Assembly (NCBI GenBank): GCA_913063435.1 | Contig: CAJXYI010000010.1 | Span: forward strand, 1 to 59,381 | Source of the DNA: an uncultured Actinomycetales bacterium | Lineage (GTDB): Bacteria > Actinomycetota > Actinomycetes > S36-B12 | Direction: 5' to 3' | DNA: 59,381 bases | In this document: positions 43,043 through 52,630 of the stretch, piece by piece | Numbering within the stretch: the first letter of the stretch is position 1 | How the letters are laid out: each line of letters starts with the position of its first letter | The notes under the pieces: model-generated | What the model was told of the DNA's origin: nothing | Database searches by the model: none | What the model saw: the letters and a program-made list of their open reading frames with translations, nothing else | Program-made: the position numbers and the translations under genes

Positions 43043-46000
43043 GTGCGTCGTTCCGTCATCGCCGGAGCAGCATCCCTGGGCCTCGTAGCCGCCTTCCTGG
43101 CCTACGTGCCCAGTGCCGGTGCCCAACCTGAGCCAGCACCCGCATCACCACCGACATCCGTATCGACATCCGTACCGACATCCGTACCCATCGCGCCCAC
43201 CGTGGTGGCCGAACCCGGTACCACCTTCGGGTTCGTCGGTCGGGCCAGCGTCACCCTCCAAGAGGGGGAGGAGTCCGACGCCGAGGTTGCCGCTGTCAGC
43301 GGCTCGAGCATGTACGTCATCGACCGTGTCGTGCGGGGTGGCGAAACCCGACCGGGTGTGCGCATCTTCGACATCTCGGATCCCGCTAGCCCTGAGCGGG
43401 GTCGTCGGATCGATCTTGCTCGATTCGGCGGGGACATCAACTCGGTGGCGGCCTACGGTGATTACGTTGCGGCAGCCCTCGAGGCGGAGACCAAGACCGA
43501 TCGCGGCACCGTCGTGCTCATGGAACGTCGCGGAGCGCGCCTCGCGGTCATCGCGACCGAGAAGGCCGGTGCACTGCCGGACATGCTCACCTTCGACTCC
43601 GCGGGCAAGCGACTGTGGGTTGCCAATGAGGGTGAGCCCAGCGATTACGGTGCCGGAGCGATCGATCCGGAAGGTTCGATCACGATTATCAACGTAGCTC
43701 GCATGGTCGCCGAGCGACCCGGCGCGGCGAAGCAGCTGACGTTCCGTGCGTTCAATGATCAAAAGGCCGCGCTGCAGCGGGATGGGGTGCGCATCTTCGG
43801 CCCAGGCGCGACCGTCGCCCAGGATCTCGAGCCCGAATACATCACCATCGACCCCGCCAAGCGCCACATCGGATGGGTCAGCCTGCAGGAGAACAACGCG
43901 CTGGCTGCCATCAACCTCAAGAGGGGGCGCATCACCAGGATCATCCCGCTGGGCCTGAAGGACCATTCGGTTGCGGGCAACGGCCTCGATACCTCGGATC
44001 GGGACGGCAAGATCAACATCCGCACCTGGCCGGTCAAGGGCATGTACCAGCCCGATGCGATCGCATCCTTCCAGGTCGGGGGTCGCACCTACATCGCCAC
44101 CGCCAATGAAGGTGATGCCCGTGAATACGACGGGTTCGCAGAGGAGGTTCGCGTCAAGGATGACGAGTTCGTCCTCAACCCGACGGTGTTCGGTAACGCC
44201 GCCGAGCTCAAGCAGGATGAGAACCTGGGCCGCCTGACGGTGACGACGCAGGGAGCGAAGAAGACCGGCGACACCTTCGACGAGATCCTGTCCTTCGGGG
44301 CTCGATCGATGTCGATCTGGACGCCCGACGGCACCCAGGTCTATGACTCCGGTGACGCCATCGAAGCCGTGACCGCAGCCCGGTTGCCGCGATGGTTCAA
44401 CTCCACCAACGATGAATCGGAATTCGACAACCGCAGCGACAACAAGGGCCCTGAACCCGAAGGTGTCGCGGTCGGCGCGGTCGGCAACCGCACATATGCG
44501 TTCGTCGCTTTGGAGCGCATCGGCGGGCTGGCGATCTTCGATGTGACGAATCCCGCAAGGGCGGAGTTGACGCAGCTGCTCAATACCCGCGATTTCCTCG
44601 CCGCTCCGGCCGGTCCGGATTCGGGTGCGGAGGCTGTGTCCTTCGTGCCCGCGAAGCAGTCGCCCAATGGTCAGCCGATGGTCGTGGTGAGCAATGAGGT
44701 GTCGGCCACGGTGACGCTGTGGCAGCCGGTCGATCCCAACGGTGCGGCCAGTTTGACTCTGCTGCACAACAACGACGGTGAATCGGCGCTGTTCGGCAAG
44801 GACAACACCGTGGGTGATACCGACCTCCCGGTGGGCACCATCTCGGCGTTCTCGACGGTGACCCAGCAGCAGATCAGCCAGGCGCGGGGTCTGGGCAACT
44901 CGGTGATGAACGTCTACGCCGGTGATGCCTTCCTCGCCTCGGCCGAACTCGCCTGCAGCCTCCCGCCGAATCCCGCGGACACACCGATCTACGACGCCAT
45001 CGCGCAGCGTCTGATTCCCTACGACGCTCACATCCTGGGTAATCACGAGTTCGACTTCGGCCCCGGGTTCCTCGAGAGGTTCGCGACGACCTTCACGAAC
45101 GGCACGTCGCCCAATCAGCCGTTCATCAGCGGCAATCTCGACTTCGGCTCGGATCCGTCATGGTCGTCCTACATCGACAGAACGGGCATCGTGACGACGG
45201 GTTCGGTATCCGGCGGCAAGATCATCGGTCGATCCGCGATCGTCGACGACATCGTCACCGGTGCCCGGTTCGGCATCGTCAGCGCCATCTCACCGACCCT
45301 GAATACGATCTCCTCACCCGCCCCGGTGACGATCACCTCGGCTGACATCGCCGAGACGGCCGTGTTGCTCCAGCAGCAGGTGGATCTCATGTCGGCATTG
45401 GGGATCACCAAGATCGTCTTCGTGGGTCACCTGCAGGGACTCGCCGCTGACCGCGAACTCGTGAGCCTGCTCGAGAACGTCGACATCGCCGTCGCCGGCG
45501 GTGGTGACGATCTCCTGGCGAACTCCGTGGATCAGTTGCTCCCCGGTGACGGTGAGCCAGCCGGTCCGTATCCGACGTACCAGACGGATGCGGTCGGAGT
45601 GCAAGTCCCGATCGTGACCGCTGCGGGAAACTACAAGTATCTCGGGCGGGTCGATGTCCGATTCGATTCCCGTGGTGAACTGACCCGGGTGGATCAGGCC
45701 CGGTCCTATCCCCGCATGGTGTTGCCGGACAGTTCCGCGGCCACGGCACTGGGGCTGACCCAGGCGGTCGAAGGCGATGAACTGATCGAGCAGTCGATCG
45801 CTCCGGTCACCGATTGCCTCGCGGCCAATGACAACCCGATCGCGGCATCGCAGGTGTCGCTGAACATCTCGCGTCAGGCGAACGCCGATCTCGGGTTCAC
45901 CACCGGGGTCCGGACGGGGGAGACCAACGGTGGCGACTTCGTCACCGACGGATACCTGGCCTCCTATGACACCCAAGCGGTGCGTGCCGGTCTCGAACCT

Positions 46001-46663
46001 CGCTCGGCGGACAACCTCGTCGCCGCCGTTCAGAACGGCGGCGGTATCCGCCAGAATGCCGGTGACGTGCTGCCCGTGGGAGGTGCGCCGGGCAGCATCA
46101 CCCGGAACAACACCTTGAACACACTGGCATTCCTTACCAACGTCCTCTCGGTGGTGAGCGATCTGGACGCGGCGTCGATGAAGCAGGTCTTCGAGCGTTC
46201 CTTCGCGTCACGGGAAGGAACAGACTGCTCGAGCGGATCGGCGGGCGGACAGTTCCTGCAGGTATCCCATCTGCGGGTAATCGCCGACTGCTCCCGGACC
46301 GGCCAGGTCATCAGCGAGGATGGCCAGGTCACGACCCCGGGTGACCGCATCACGTACCTCGCCTGGGATCCGGGCACACCGGGCGATCTCACCGACGACA
46401 TCGCATTCGTCGAAGACGGTGCGGTCGTTCTCGGCGCGCCGACGATCTCGCTGGTGACGAACTCCTTCACCGCCGACGGTGGGGATAACTACCCCTGGTT
46501 CGAGGCGGCGGACAAGGTCCTCCTGGGCCTGTCCTACGAACAGAGCCTGGTGGAGTACTTCACCTCGTTCGCCGAGATCGACGGCCTGCCGACGGTTCCT
46601 GCGAGTGACACCCGCTACGCCTCGCCGACGGGCGAGGGGCGCATCACCGCCGGCGCACGCTGA
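43043..46663 (+). CDS. Secreted choice-of-anchor I domain / 5'-nucleotidase fusion protein
   Basis: 1206 residues with a signal peptide ([27 protein letters not shown]) and a Pro/Ser/Thr/Val linker coded by a 12-bp tandem repeat (43151-43186). Residues 60-560 resemble the choice-of-anchor I beta-propeller domain ([53 protein letters not shown]). Residues 570-1200 are a metallophosphatase plus 5'-nucleotidase C-terminal domain: [47 protein letters not shown] and [10 protein letters not shown]-like motifs. The first metal motif reads NNDGES rather than DxH. An extracellular nucleotide phosphatase is likely. No anchor is visible at the C terminus. Confidence 0.85.
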   Translation: MRRSVIAGAASLGLVAAFLAYVPSAGAQPEPAPASPPTSVSTSVPTSVPIAPTVVAEPGTTFGFVGRASVTLQEGEESDAEVAAVSGSSMYVIDRVVRGGETRPGVRIFDISDPASPERGRRIDLARFGGDINSVAAYGDYVAAALEAETKTDRGTVVLMERRGARLAVIATEKAGALPDMLTFDSAGKRLWVANEGEPSDYGAGAIDPEGSITIINVARMVAERPGAAKQLTFRAFNDQKAALQRDGVRIFGPGATVAQDLEPEYITIDPAKRHIGWVSLQENNALAAINLKRGRITRIIPLGLKDHSVAGNGLDTSDRDGKINIRTWPVKGMYQPDAIASFQVGGRTYIATANEGDAREYDGFAEEVRVKDDEFVLNPTVFGNAAELKQDENLGRLTVTTQGAKKTGDTFDEILSFGARSMSIWTPDGTQVYDSGDAIEAVTAARLPRWFNSTNDESEFDNRSDNKGPEPEGVAVGAVGNRTYAFVALERIGGLAIFDVTNPARAELTQLLNTRDFLAAPAGPDSGAEAVSFVPAKQSPNGQPMVVVSNEVSATVTLWQPVDPNGAASLTLLHNNDGESALFGKDNTVGDTDLPVGTISAFSTVTQQQISQARGLGNSVMNVYAGDAFLASAELACSLPPNPADTPIYDAIAQRLIPYDAHILGNHEFDFGPGFLERFATTFTNGTSPNQPFISGNLDFGSDPSWSSYIDRTGIVTTGSVSGGKIIGRSAIVDDIVTGARFGIVSAISPTLNTISSPAPVTITSADIAETAVLLQQQVDLMSALGITKIVFVGHLQGLAADRELVSLLENVDIAVAGGGDDLLANSVDQLLPGDGEPAGPYPTYQTDAVGVQVPIVTAAGNYKYLGRVDVRFDSRGELTRVDQARSYPRMVLPDSSAATALGLTQAVEGDELIEQSIAPVTDCLAANDNPIAASQVSLNISRQANADLGFTTGVRTGETNGGDFVTDGYLASYDTQAVRAGLEPRSADNLVAAVQNGGGIRQNAGDVLPVGGAPGSITRNNTLNTLAFLTNVLSVVSDLDAASMKQVFERSFASREGTDCSSGSAGGQFLQVSHLRVIADCSRTGQVISEDGQVTTPGDRITYLAWDPGTPGDLTDDIAFVEDGAVVLGAPTISLVTNSFTADGGDNYPWFEAADKVLLGLSYEQSLVEYFTSFAEIDGLPTVPASDTRYASPTGEGRITAGAR

Positions 46664-46674
46664 CGGTCGACCCT

Positions 46675-46712
46675 CGTAGGCTGGGACCCATGACTTCGGG
46701 TCCCAGCCTACG
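46675..46712. repeat. 15-bp perfect inverted repeat with the miaB start codon in its loop
   Basis: Left arm CGTAGGCTGGGACCC (46675-46689), loop ATGACTTC (46690-46697), right arm the exact complement (46698-46712). It begins 12 bp after the nucleotidase stop. The miaB -10 TAGGCT is in the left arm and the ATG is the first three loop bases. It may terminate the nucleotidase transcript. Confidence 0.95.
46677..46682 (+). promoter_or_regulatory. miaB -10 hexamer (leaderless)
   Basis: TAGGCT, seven nt before ATG 46690, identical in sequence and spacing to the dapB, rimO and dapF elements. Supports ATG 46690 over GTG 46720. Confidence 0.6.
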
Positions 46713-48186
46713 TGCGTCTGTGACCGATACGGCACGTCCGCGCACCTACGAGGTGCGTACCTACGGTTGCCAGATGAACGTCCATGATTCCGAGCGCATC
46801 TCAGGGGTCCTGGATGCTGCCGGCTACCTCCGAGCCGCTGCTGACGAGCAGGCCGATGTCGTGGTGTTCAACACCTGCGCGGTGCGAGAGAACGCCGACA
46901 ACCGGCTCTATGGCAACCTCGGGCATCTGGCTCCGATCAAGGCCGATCGCCCCGGGATGCAGATCGCGGTCGGTGGATGCCTGGCACAGAAGGACAAGGA
47001 CGTGGTGACCCAGCGTGCCCCCTGGGTCGATGTCGTGTTCGGCACCCACAATCTCGGTTCGCTGCCGGCCCTCCTGGACCGTGCGCGGGCTCTCGAGGAG
47101 GCGCAGGTCGAGATCCTCGACTCGCTCGAGGTGTTCCCCTCCACCCTGCCCACGCGACGTGAGTCCGCGTTCGCAGCCTGGGTGTCGATCAGTGTCGGGT
47201 GCAATAACACCTGCACGTTCTGCATCGTGCCCTCGCTGCGCGGCAAGGAGAAGGATCGTCGGCCCGGCGAGATCCTGGCCGAGATCGAAGCTCTGGTCGA
47301 CGAGGGCGTGATCGAGGTCACCCTGCTCGGGCAGAACGTCAATGCCTACGGAGTGGAGTTCGGCGACCGTGGTGCCTTCGCCGATCTGCTGCGAGCCTGC
47401 GGGCGCATCGACGGTTTGGAGCGGGTGCGTTTCACCAGTCCCCACCCGCGTGACTTCACCGATGACGTCATCGAGGCGATGGCGACGACCGACAACGTGA
47501 TGCCGCAGTTACACATGCCCCTGCAGTCGGGATCCGACCGGATCCTTGCGGCGATGCGTCGGTCCTATCGCGCCGACCGCTACCTCGGCATCATCGACCG
47601 AGTGCGTGCAGCGATGCCGGAGGCAGCGATCACCACCGACATCATCGTCGGTTTCCCCGGCGAGACCGAGGAGGATTTCCAGGGCACGCTCGATGTCGTG
47701 CGTGCCGCGCGATTCGCCGGTGCGTTCACCTTCCAGTACTCACCTCGTCCGGGAACGCCAGCGGCGGATATGCCCGATCAGGTACCACCGGATGTCGTGG
47801 GCGAGCGTTACCGTCGCCTGGTGGATGTGGTGAACGAGATCGCGTGGGAGGCCAATCGGGAATTCCTCGGTCGTAGCGTCGAGGTGCTCGTCAGCGAGGG
47901 TGAGGGGCGCAAGGATGGGCGGACCGAGCGGATAACCGGTCGTTCCGCAGACAATCGGCTGGTGCATGTGGGTCTTCCCACTGAATCTTCGGCTGACCTC
48001 GTGATCCGTCCCGGTGACATGGTCACCGCGCGGGTGACCTATGCGGCACCGCACCACCTCGTCGCCGACGAGGTGATCGGCGTTCGCCCCACTCCCGCCG
48101 GTGACGCCTGGCAGGCGCGCCAGGGTGCGCCGTCTGCTCCAGCGAGCCCGGGCGTCCTCCTGGGATTGCCCTCGGTGCGGTCATGA
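46690..48186 (+). CDS. miaB: tRNA-2-methylthio-N6-isopentenyladenosine synthase
   Basis: Radical SAM methylthiotransferase modifying A37 of tRNAs after MiaA. 498 residues. UPF0004 domain: [45 protein letters not shown] with the three cluster cysteines. Radical SAM triad in [23 protein letters not shown] near residues 172-195. C-terminal TRAM domain near 385-460. About 17 residues precede the conserved [10 protein letters not shown] start. miaA follows one gene later, giving the whole i6A37 to ms2i6A37 pathway in one operon. Confidence 0.97.
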   Translation: MTSGPSLRASVTDTARPRTYEVRTYGCQMNVHDSERISGVLDAAGYLRAAADEQADVVVFNTCAVRENADNRLYGNLGHLAPIKADRPGMQIAVGGCLAQKDKDVVTQRAPWVDVVFGTHNLGSLPALLDRARALEEAQVEILDSLEVFPSTLPTRRESAFAAWVSISVGCNNTCTFCIVPSLRGKEKDRRPGEILAEIEALVDEGVIEVTLLGQNVNAYGVEFGDRGAFADLLRACGRIDGLERVRFTSPHPRDFTDDVIEAMATTDNVMPQLHMPLQSGSDRILAAMRRSYRADRYLGIIDRVRAAMPEAAITTDIIVGFPGETEEDFQGTLDVVRAARFAGAFTFQYSPRPGTPAADMPDQVPPDVVGERYRRLVDVVNEIAWEANREFLGRSVEVLVSEGEGRKDGRTERITGRSADNRLVHVGLPTESSADLVIRPGDMVTARVTYAAPHHLVADEVIGVRPTPAGDAWQARQGAPSAPASPGVLLGLPSVRS

Positions 48187-48196
48187 GGATGTGGGC

Positions 48197-48943
48197 ATGA
48201 TCGAGCGCATCGCTACCGTTCCCGGCACGCCGTTGCTCATCCCCGGCATCGCATCCGCGGCGGCCGAAGAACTAGGCGACGTGCGTCGGGCGGCCCTCGG
48301 CCGGGTCGCCTGGGCGGCGGGGGACAGCGGTCGAATCACCGTCTTGGCACAGGACCCATCGGCAGGGGCGATGACGCGCGCACATCTGCCCGACCGCGTG
48401 AGCCTGGCCCCGTTGGGCCTCGATTCCGATGTGGCCGCGGCCGGTGGTCGTAGCCCGGTGGCGCATGGGGACGTCCGCGCGGCCACGGACGGCGATGACG
48501 CTGAAGCACTGCCCGTTTCGGTCCTCGTCGCGGCGTATCTTGCCTCGGCCGCCGGCGTGGTCATCGACGAACTGTGGTCTATGCCTTCCGATCCCACCCG
48601 CGTCGGTGTTCCACCTGACATCACCGCGGGTGCGGGAATCGTCCTGATCGCAGATGGCTCATCGACGCGAACCCCGAAGGCGCCGGGTTCCTTCGTCGAG
48701 GGTGCCGTGGAATTCGACGACGCCCTCGTGGCCTCGGTGGCATCGATCGACCGGGAGTTTCTCACCGATAGCCGGCGGGCACTCGATGCGGACCGTTTCG
48801 GGGTCCAGGGTCTTGGGGTATGGGCTGCAGCAGCGCATCTAACCGGTGACCTTGCCGGAGAGTGGGTGGGTGAAGTGGACCTGTCCACCGATCCCTACGG
48901 CGTGTGCTACCTGGTCGCAGGCTGGACGGCAACGCGCTCGTGA
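48197..48943 (+). CDS. LigB-like (class III extradiol dioxygenase subunit B-like) protein
   Basis: 248 residues, starting MIERIATVPGTPLLIPGI. A homologue of this alanine-rich protein lies between miaB and miaA in many actinobacteria and is usually annotated as having a class III extradiol dioxygenase B-like fold. Visible conserved parts are the P-x-PLLIPGIA N terminus, VLVAAYLASAAG, ADGSSTRTPKAPGSF and GVCYLVAGW. I cannot see the metal-binding His/Glu set of true dioxygenases, so activity is doubtful. ATG 48197 is just after miaB; miaA starts five bp downstream. Confidence 0.7.
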   Translation: MIERIATVPGTPLLIPGIASAAAEELGDVRRAALGRVAWAAGDSGRITVLAQDPSAGAMTRAHLPDRVSLAPLGLDSDVAAAGGRSPVAHGDVRAATDGDDAEALPVSVLVAAYLASAAGVVIDELWSMPSDPTRVGVPPDITAGAGIVLIADGSSTRTPKAPGSFVEGAVEFDDALVASVASIDREFLTDSRRALDADRFGVQGLGVWAAAAHLTGDLAGEWVGEVDLSTDPYGVCYLVAGWTATRS

Positions 48944-48947
48944 CATC

Positions 48948-49880
48948 GTGAACGATCCTGACGACGTGATCGAATCCGACACGGCGACCGACCCCGCCCG
49001 CATCATCACCGTGGTTGGACCCACGGCCGTCGGCAAGTCCTCTCTCGCACTCGAACTCGCAACCCGAATCGACGCCGACATCGTCAATGCCGACTCGATG
49101 CAGGGCTATGTCGGAATGGATATCGGCACGGCGAAACCGACGATCCAAGAACGAACGCGGGTGCGACATCACTGTGTGGATGCCTGGTCACCCACGGATG
49201 AGATCAGCGTCGTGGAATTCCGGGATGCGGCGCGTGCGGCGATCACCGATATCCGAGCGCAGGGCCGCACACCGATCGTCGTCGGCGGCTCGTGGCTGTA
49301 TGTGCAGGCCATCGTCGACGAGCTGGATTTCCCACCGACCGATCCGAAGATCCGAGCTCGGTGGGAGCGCGAGCTGGTGCTGGTGGGACCTCGAGCACTG
49401 CATGAGCGTCTGCGGGCGTCGGACCCGCAGGCAGCAGCGGATATCGACCCGGGCAATGCTCGTCGGATCGTGCGAGCCCTGGAGGTCATCGAACTCACCG
49501 GTTCCTTCACCGCGCGGCTGCCTCAGCCCACACCCTGGCATCCCACGACTTGGCTGGGAATCGATGCTTCTCGGGAAAGGCTCGATCTGCTCATTGCGGA
49601 TCGGATCGACACGATGTGGAGCGCGGGGTTCGTCGATGAGGTCCGGCGGGTGCGCGCATCAGGACTCGGCCGCACCGCGGCCAAGGCACTGGGGTACGAA
49701 CAGATCGGTCGTTGCCTAGATGGAGAGATCGACGAGACGACCGCGCGCGCAGAGACGATCCGCGCGACGGTGAAGTTCGCACGGCGCCAGCAGCGCAGAT
49801 TCCGACAGGACCCGCGTATCCACTGGCTCGACGAGACGGCACCGTTCGAGGATGCGCTCTCCCAACTGGCTCGACTCTGA
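48948..49880 (+). CDS. miaA: tRNA dimethylallyltransferase
   Basis: Adds the isopentenyl group to A37 of tRNAs reading U-initial codons. 310 residues. P-loop VVGPTAVGKSSLALELA near residues 18-34, then INADSMQ-type VNADSMQGYVGMDIGTAKPT, VGGSWLYVQAIVDELDFPP, and the C-terminal KFARRQQRRFRQDPRIHWLD, all family marks. GTG 48948 is the first start after the upstream stop; an internal GTG eight codons later is possible. Convergent with the deacetylase gene with one base between stops. Confidence 0.96.
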   Translation: MNDPDDVIESDTATDPARIITVVGPTAVGKSSLALELATRIDADIVNADSMQGYVGMDIGTAKPTIQERTRVRHHCVDAWSPTDEISVVEFRDAARAAITDIRAQGRTPIVVGGSWLYVQAIVDELDFPPTDPKIRARWERELVLVGPRALHERLRASDPQAAADIDPGNARRIVRALEVIELTGSFTARLPQPTPWHPTTWLGIDASRERLDLLIADRIDTMWSAGFVDEVRRVRASGLGRTAAKALGYEQIGRCLDGEIDETTARAETIRATVKFARRQQRRFRQDPRIHWLDETAPFEDALSQLARL

Positions 49881-49881
49881 G

Positions 49882-50628
49882 TCATCGAACGGCCACGTAG
49901 TACTCCGTACCCAGCAGTGCGCTGAACACCGGGCCGGGCAGGTTCGATAGCACGGCGAGCGTCCGCGTGGCACCGTCCGCAGATGCCTGGCTGGCATGGG
50001 CGCGCATGCTGTCCCGCTTGGCCGCGAGGAACTCACGCACGTCAACACGATGGGTGATCTGTGAACGCGGCGTGAAGGCGCGCGCGAATTCCGCGGGGTC
50101 GAAATCCGCCGGTGTGATGTGCAGCCGAGCGGCCTGTCGCACCGCCTTGGCGATCGGCTCCCGTGGGAGGGTGGCCTCGAAGAGCCGAACCTGTGAACCG
50201 AGGCGGTGTGCGGCTTCGCGCGTCGCCCGATGCACCTGCACATGATCGGGGTGGCCGTAGCCGCCCGCGGCGTCGTATCCGACGAGCACATCAGCCCGTT
50301 CTGCCCTCGTGATGTCGACGATTCGCGCGGCGATGGCATCGACCGGCTGGTGCGCGAACCCGCCGGTAATAGCGCCGGTCAACCCTGAATCGGAATAGGC
50401 GAGGGTATGCAGCGACTCGACACCGAGGATGTCGGCGGACCTGCGTAATTCGACACTGCGGTGCGCGACGAGGTCTTCGGTGAAGTGAGAGCCGGCCAGC
50501 CCCGCGGCACCGTCCGTCGCGGTGATGAGGACCACGCGATGGCCCTCGGCCGCGGCCCGGGCCATCGTCCCGGCGGTGAACAGAGCTTCGTCATCGGGGT
50601 GGGCGTGCACGAAGGCCAGGGTCGGCAT
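49882..50628 (-). CDS. PIG-L family (LmbE-like) N-acetylglucosaminyl deacetylase
   Basis: 248-residue zinc deacetylase. The metal motif AHPDDE is at residues 8-13 of MPTLAFVHAHPDDEALFTAG and the third ligand in GHPDHVQVHRAT near residue 130. The family includes MshB and Mca of mycothiol metabolism, and teicoplanin/GlcNAc-PI deacetylases; the sequence alone does not decide. The ATG at 50628 follows GAGGATGTGACT. Divergent from a GT4 glycosyltransferase; mycothiol synthesis also needs a GT4 (MshA), so a link is possible but unproven. Confidence 0.85.
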   Translation of the reverse strand: MPTLAFVHAHPDDEALFTAGTMARAAAEGHRVVLITATDGAAGLAGSHFTEDLVAHRSVELRRSADILGVESLHTLAYSDSGLTGAITGGFAHQPVDAIAARIVDITRAERADVLVGYDAAGGYGHPDHVQVHRATREAAHRLGSQVRLFEATLPREPIAKAVRQAARLHITPADFDPAEFARAFTPRSQITHRVDVREFLAAKRDSMRAHASQASADGATRTLAVLSNLPGPVFSALLGTEYYVAVR

Positions 50629-50677
50629 AGTCACATCCTCGCCCATAGCCATCGCAGCGACGAAGCGGGCGATCGCG

Positions 50678-50683
50678 TAGCGT
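50678..50683 (+). promoter_or_regulatory. -10 hexamer of glycosyltransferase gene (leaderless)
   Basis: TAGCGT, eight nt before GTG 50692. Upstream in-frame codons belong to the divergent deacetylase gene region. Confidence 0.5.
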
Positions 50684-50691
50684 CACCTGCT

Positions 50692-51798
50692 GTGCGGATC
50701 GCCCATGTCTCCGATTGCTATGCACCGCGCACGGGTGGGATCGAGACGCAAGTGCGGTCTCTCGCCCATGCCCAGGCTGACGCCGGTCATGAGGTGCATG
50801 TGATCACCGCGACTCCCGGCCACGGTGAGGTGCGCTCGGGTACGGACAGCGATGGGCCGGTCATCGTTCATCGGGTGGCCGCGAACCTGCCCGCGGAATT
50901 GCCCGTCCATCCGCGAACCGGTCACCACGTTCGAGCGATCTGTACCGACATCGAACCGGGGGTCGTCCACGTGCATACGGGAGTAATCTCCCCGTTCGCA
51001 TGGGGCGGGTTGCGTGTAGCGGCGAAGCTCGACATTCCCCGGGTGGTCACCGTGCACAGCATGTGGGGGGTTCTCTCACGCACGGGCTTCGCTGCGACCC
51101 GGTGGGGTCTGCCCTGGCGGGGCAGTGTGGTCTCGGCGGTCAGCTACACGGCGGCTGCACCTATCGAGCGTTCGCTCTCACAGCCCGTGGCTGTCCTGCC
51201 CAATGGCATCGACCCGAGACTGTGGCCGACAACTGATCGACAGCCGCAGTCGGGTCGCCTGTCCATCGTCAGCGTTCTGCGCCTGGCGCCGCGCAAACGC
51301 GCCGCAGCGTTGGTCGACATCATCGCCGAGGCTGCCCGACGCCTGAGCCCGGACGTCACCGTGCACGCCACGCTCATCGGTGATGGTCCCGAGCGCGCGC
51401 ACCTGCAGCGACATATCAATTCGCGTGGCCTGAACGAGACGATCGCTTTGCTCGGTCGGCTAGCTCCTGCCCAGATCAAAGACCATTTCGCCGTCAGTGA
51501 TGTGTTCGTGCAGGCTTCCGTGCACGAGTCCTTCGGAATAGCCGCCCTCGAGGCGCGCACGAGCGGGATACCGGTCGTGGCGCGAGCCCAGACGGGAGCG
51601 GGTGAGTTCATTCGGAGCGGGGTCAACGGGGCACTGGCGGATTCTGATGACGGGCTCATCGAGTCACTGGTGCGCCTTGCCCGCGAGCAGGAGCTGCTGC
51701 GAGCGATGCGGACCTACAACATCGACAACCCCCCGGAGCAGACCTGGCCTGAGGTCTTGAGCATCGCTGATGCGTTGTATTCCCGCGCGGGCGCTTAG
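50692..51798 (+). CDS. Glycosyltransferase family 4 protein
   Basis: 368 residues, GT-B fold. The N terminus VRIAHVSDCYAPRTGGIETQVRSLAHAQADAGHEVHVIT is the typical GT4 acceptor loop. The donor half has VSVLRLAPRKRAAALVDII, LIGDGPERAHLQRHI, FVQASVHESFGIAALEARTSGIPVVA (E-x7-E motif) and ends near LSIADALYSR. No membrane helix. Resembles phosphatidylinositol mannosyltransferase and MshA-like enzymes; the acceptor cannot be told. Its stop TAG is the first half of the dapF -10 hexamer. Confidence 0.88.
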   Translation: MRIAHVSDCYAPRTGGIETQVRSLAHAQADAGHEVHVITATPGHGEVRSGTDSDGPVIVHRVAANLPAELPVHPRTGHHVRAICTDIEPGVVHVHTGVISPFAWGGLRVAAKLDIPRVVTVHSMWGVLSRTGFAATRWGLPWRGSVVSAVSYTAAAPIERSLSQPVAVLPNGIDPRLWPTTDRQPQSGRLSIVSVLRLAPRKRAAALVDIIAEAARRLSPDVTVHATLIGDGPERAHLQRHINSRGLNETIALLGRLAPAQIKDHFAVSDVFVQASVHESFGIAALEARTSGIPVVARAQTGAGEFIRSGVNGALADSDDGLIESLVRLAREQELLRAMRTYNIDNPPEQTWPEVLSIADALYSRAGA

Positions 51799-51801
51799 GC
51801 T
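51796..51801 (+). promoter_or_regulatory. dapF -10 hexamer overlapping the glycosyltransferase stop
   Basis: TAGGCT, seven nt before GTG 51809. TAG is the stop of the preceding gene. This decides the dapF start in a frame open further upstream. Confidence 0.65.
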
Positions 51802-51808
51802 GGGGAGT

Positions 51809-52630
51809 GTGAATCCCATCGCCTTCGCCAAAGGGCACGGCACCGGAAACGATTTCGTCGTGCTTCCCGACCTCGATGGTGTCGTTGATCTGAGCGCGGC
51901 CACCGTGCGGGCCCTCTGTGATCGGCGTACCGGCATCGGAGCCGATGGCGTGTTGCGGATCGTGCGTGAGGGTTCGACGTTCTTCATGGACTATCGAAAC
52001 GCCGATGGCAGTTTTGCGCAGATGTGCGGGAACGGCATCCGTGTATTCGCGCGTTATCTGGTCGACCACGACCTCGCTGCCCCCGGACTTATGACGATCG
52101 ATACCCGTGGTGGGGCATTCGAGGTCCTCTGTCCAGTCGAGGGTGACATCGAGGTGGCGATGGGTGTGCCCACCGTCCCGAACGCCCGGGCGATGCCCGT
52201 GGTGACGATCGGTGAGCGATCATGGTCGGCCGCACCGGTGCTCATCCCGAACCCGCACGCCGTGGTGATCGTGGATGATCTCGATGATGCCGGCGATCTG
52301 CGCGATGCCCCTGAGGTCACCCCGGCCGCGGTGTTTCCCGACGGTGTCAATGTCGAATTCGTTCGACCGCTCGCCGATGATCACATCACCATGCGGGTAT
52401 TCGAGCGCGGCGTGGGGGAGACCCGATCCTGCGGAACCGGTGCCTGCGCCGCGGCGTTCGCTACCCGCCGTCAGCACGGCCCGCCGATGCCGGGAACGAT
52501 GCGCGTCGACGTCCCCGGTGGCACGGTGCATGTGCGTGAGACCGATGATGGGCGCCTCGTGCTGATCGGACCGGCCGTCATCGTCGCGCAGGGGCACCTC
52601 AACCAGGAGTGGTGGGAGGCGCACGCGTGA
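51809..52630 (+). CDS. dapF: Diaminopimelate epimerase
   Basis: Converts LL- to meso-diaminopimelate for peptidoglycan and lysine. 273 residues. Start motif IAFAKGHGTGNDFVV, catalytic cysteine 1 in FAQMCGNGIRVFARYL near residue 70, cysteine 2 in RSCGTGACAAAFA near residue 208, and GVNVEFV before it. Both catalytic cysteines are present. GTG 51809 agrees with the family N terminus and the promoter. Its stop overlaps the hflX GTG by 4 nt. Confidence 0.97.
   Translation: MNPIAFAKGHGTGNDFVVLPDLDGVVDLSAATVRALCDRRTGIGADGVLRIVREGSTFFMDYRNADGSFAQMCGNGIRVFARYLVDHDLAAPGLMTIDTRGGAFEVLCPVEGDIEVAMGVPTVPNARAMPVVTIGERSWSAAPVLIPNPHAVVIVDDLDDAGDLRDAPEVTPAAVFPDGVNVEFVRPLADDHITMRVFERGVGETRSCGTGACAAAFATRRQHGPPMPGTMRVDVPGGTVHVRETDDGRLVLIGPAVIVAQGHLNQEWWEAHA

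Noticed and set aside
43145-45046. A 633-codon open frame on the minus strand inside the nucleotidase gene
   Set aside because: It is the antisense of a gene with a signal peptide and recognisable domains. Its protein has no family sequence; long antisense frames are expected at this GC content.
46720-46722. GTG 46720 as the miaB start
   Set aside because: It would place the start just before the conserved domain, but there is no ribosome binding site, while ATG 46690 has the exact -10 spacing shared with dapB, rimO and dapF.
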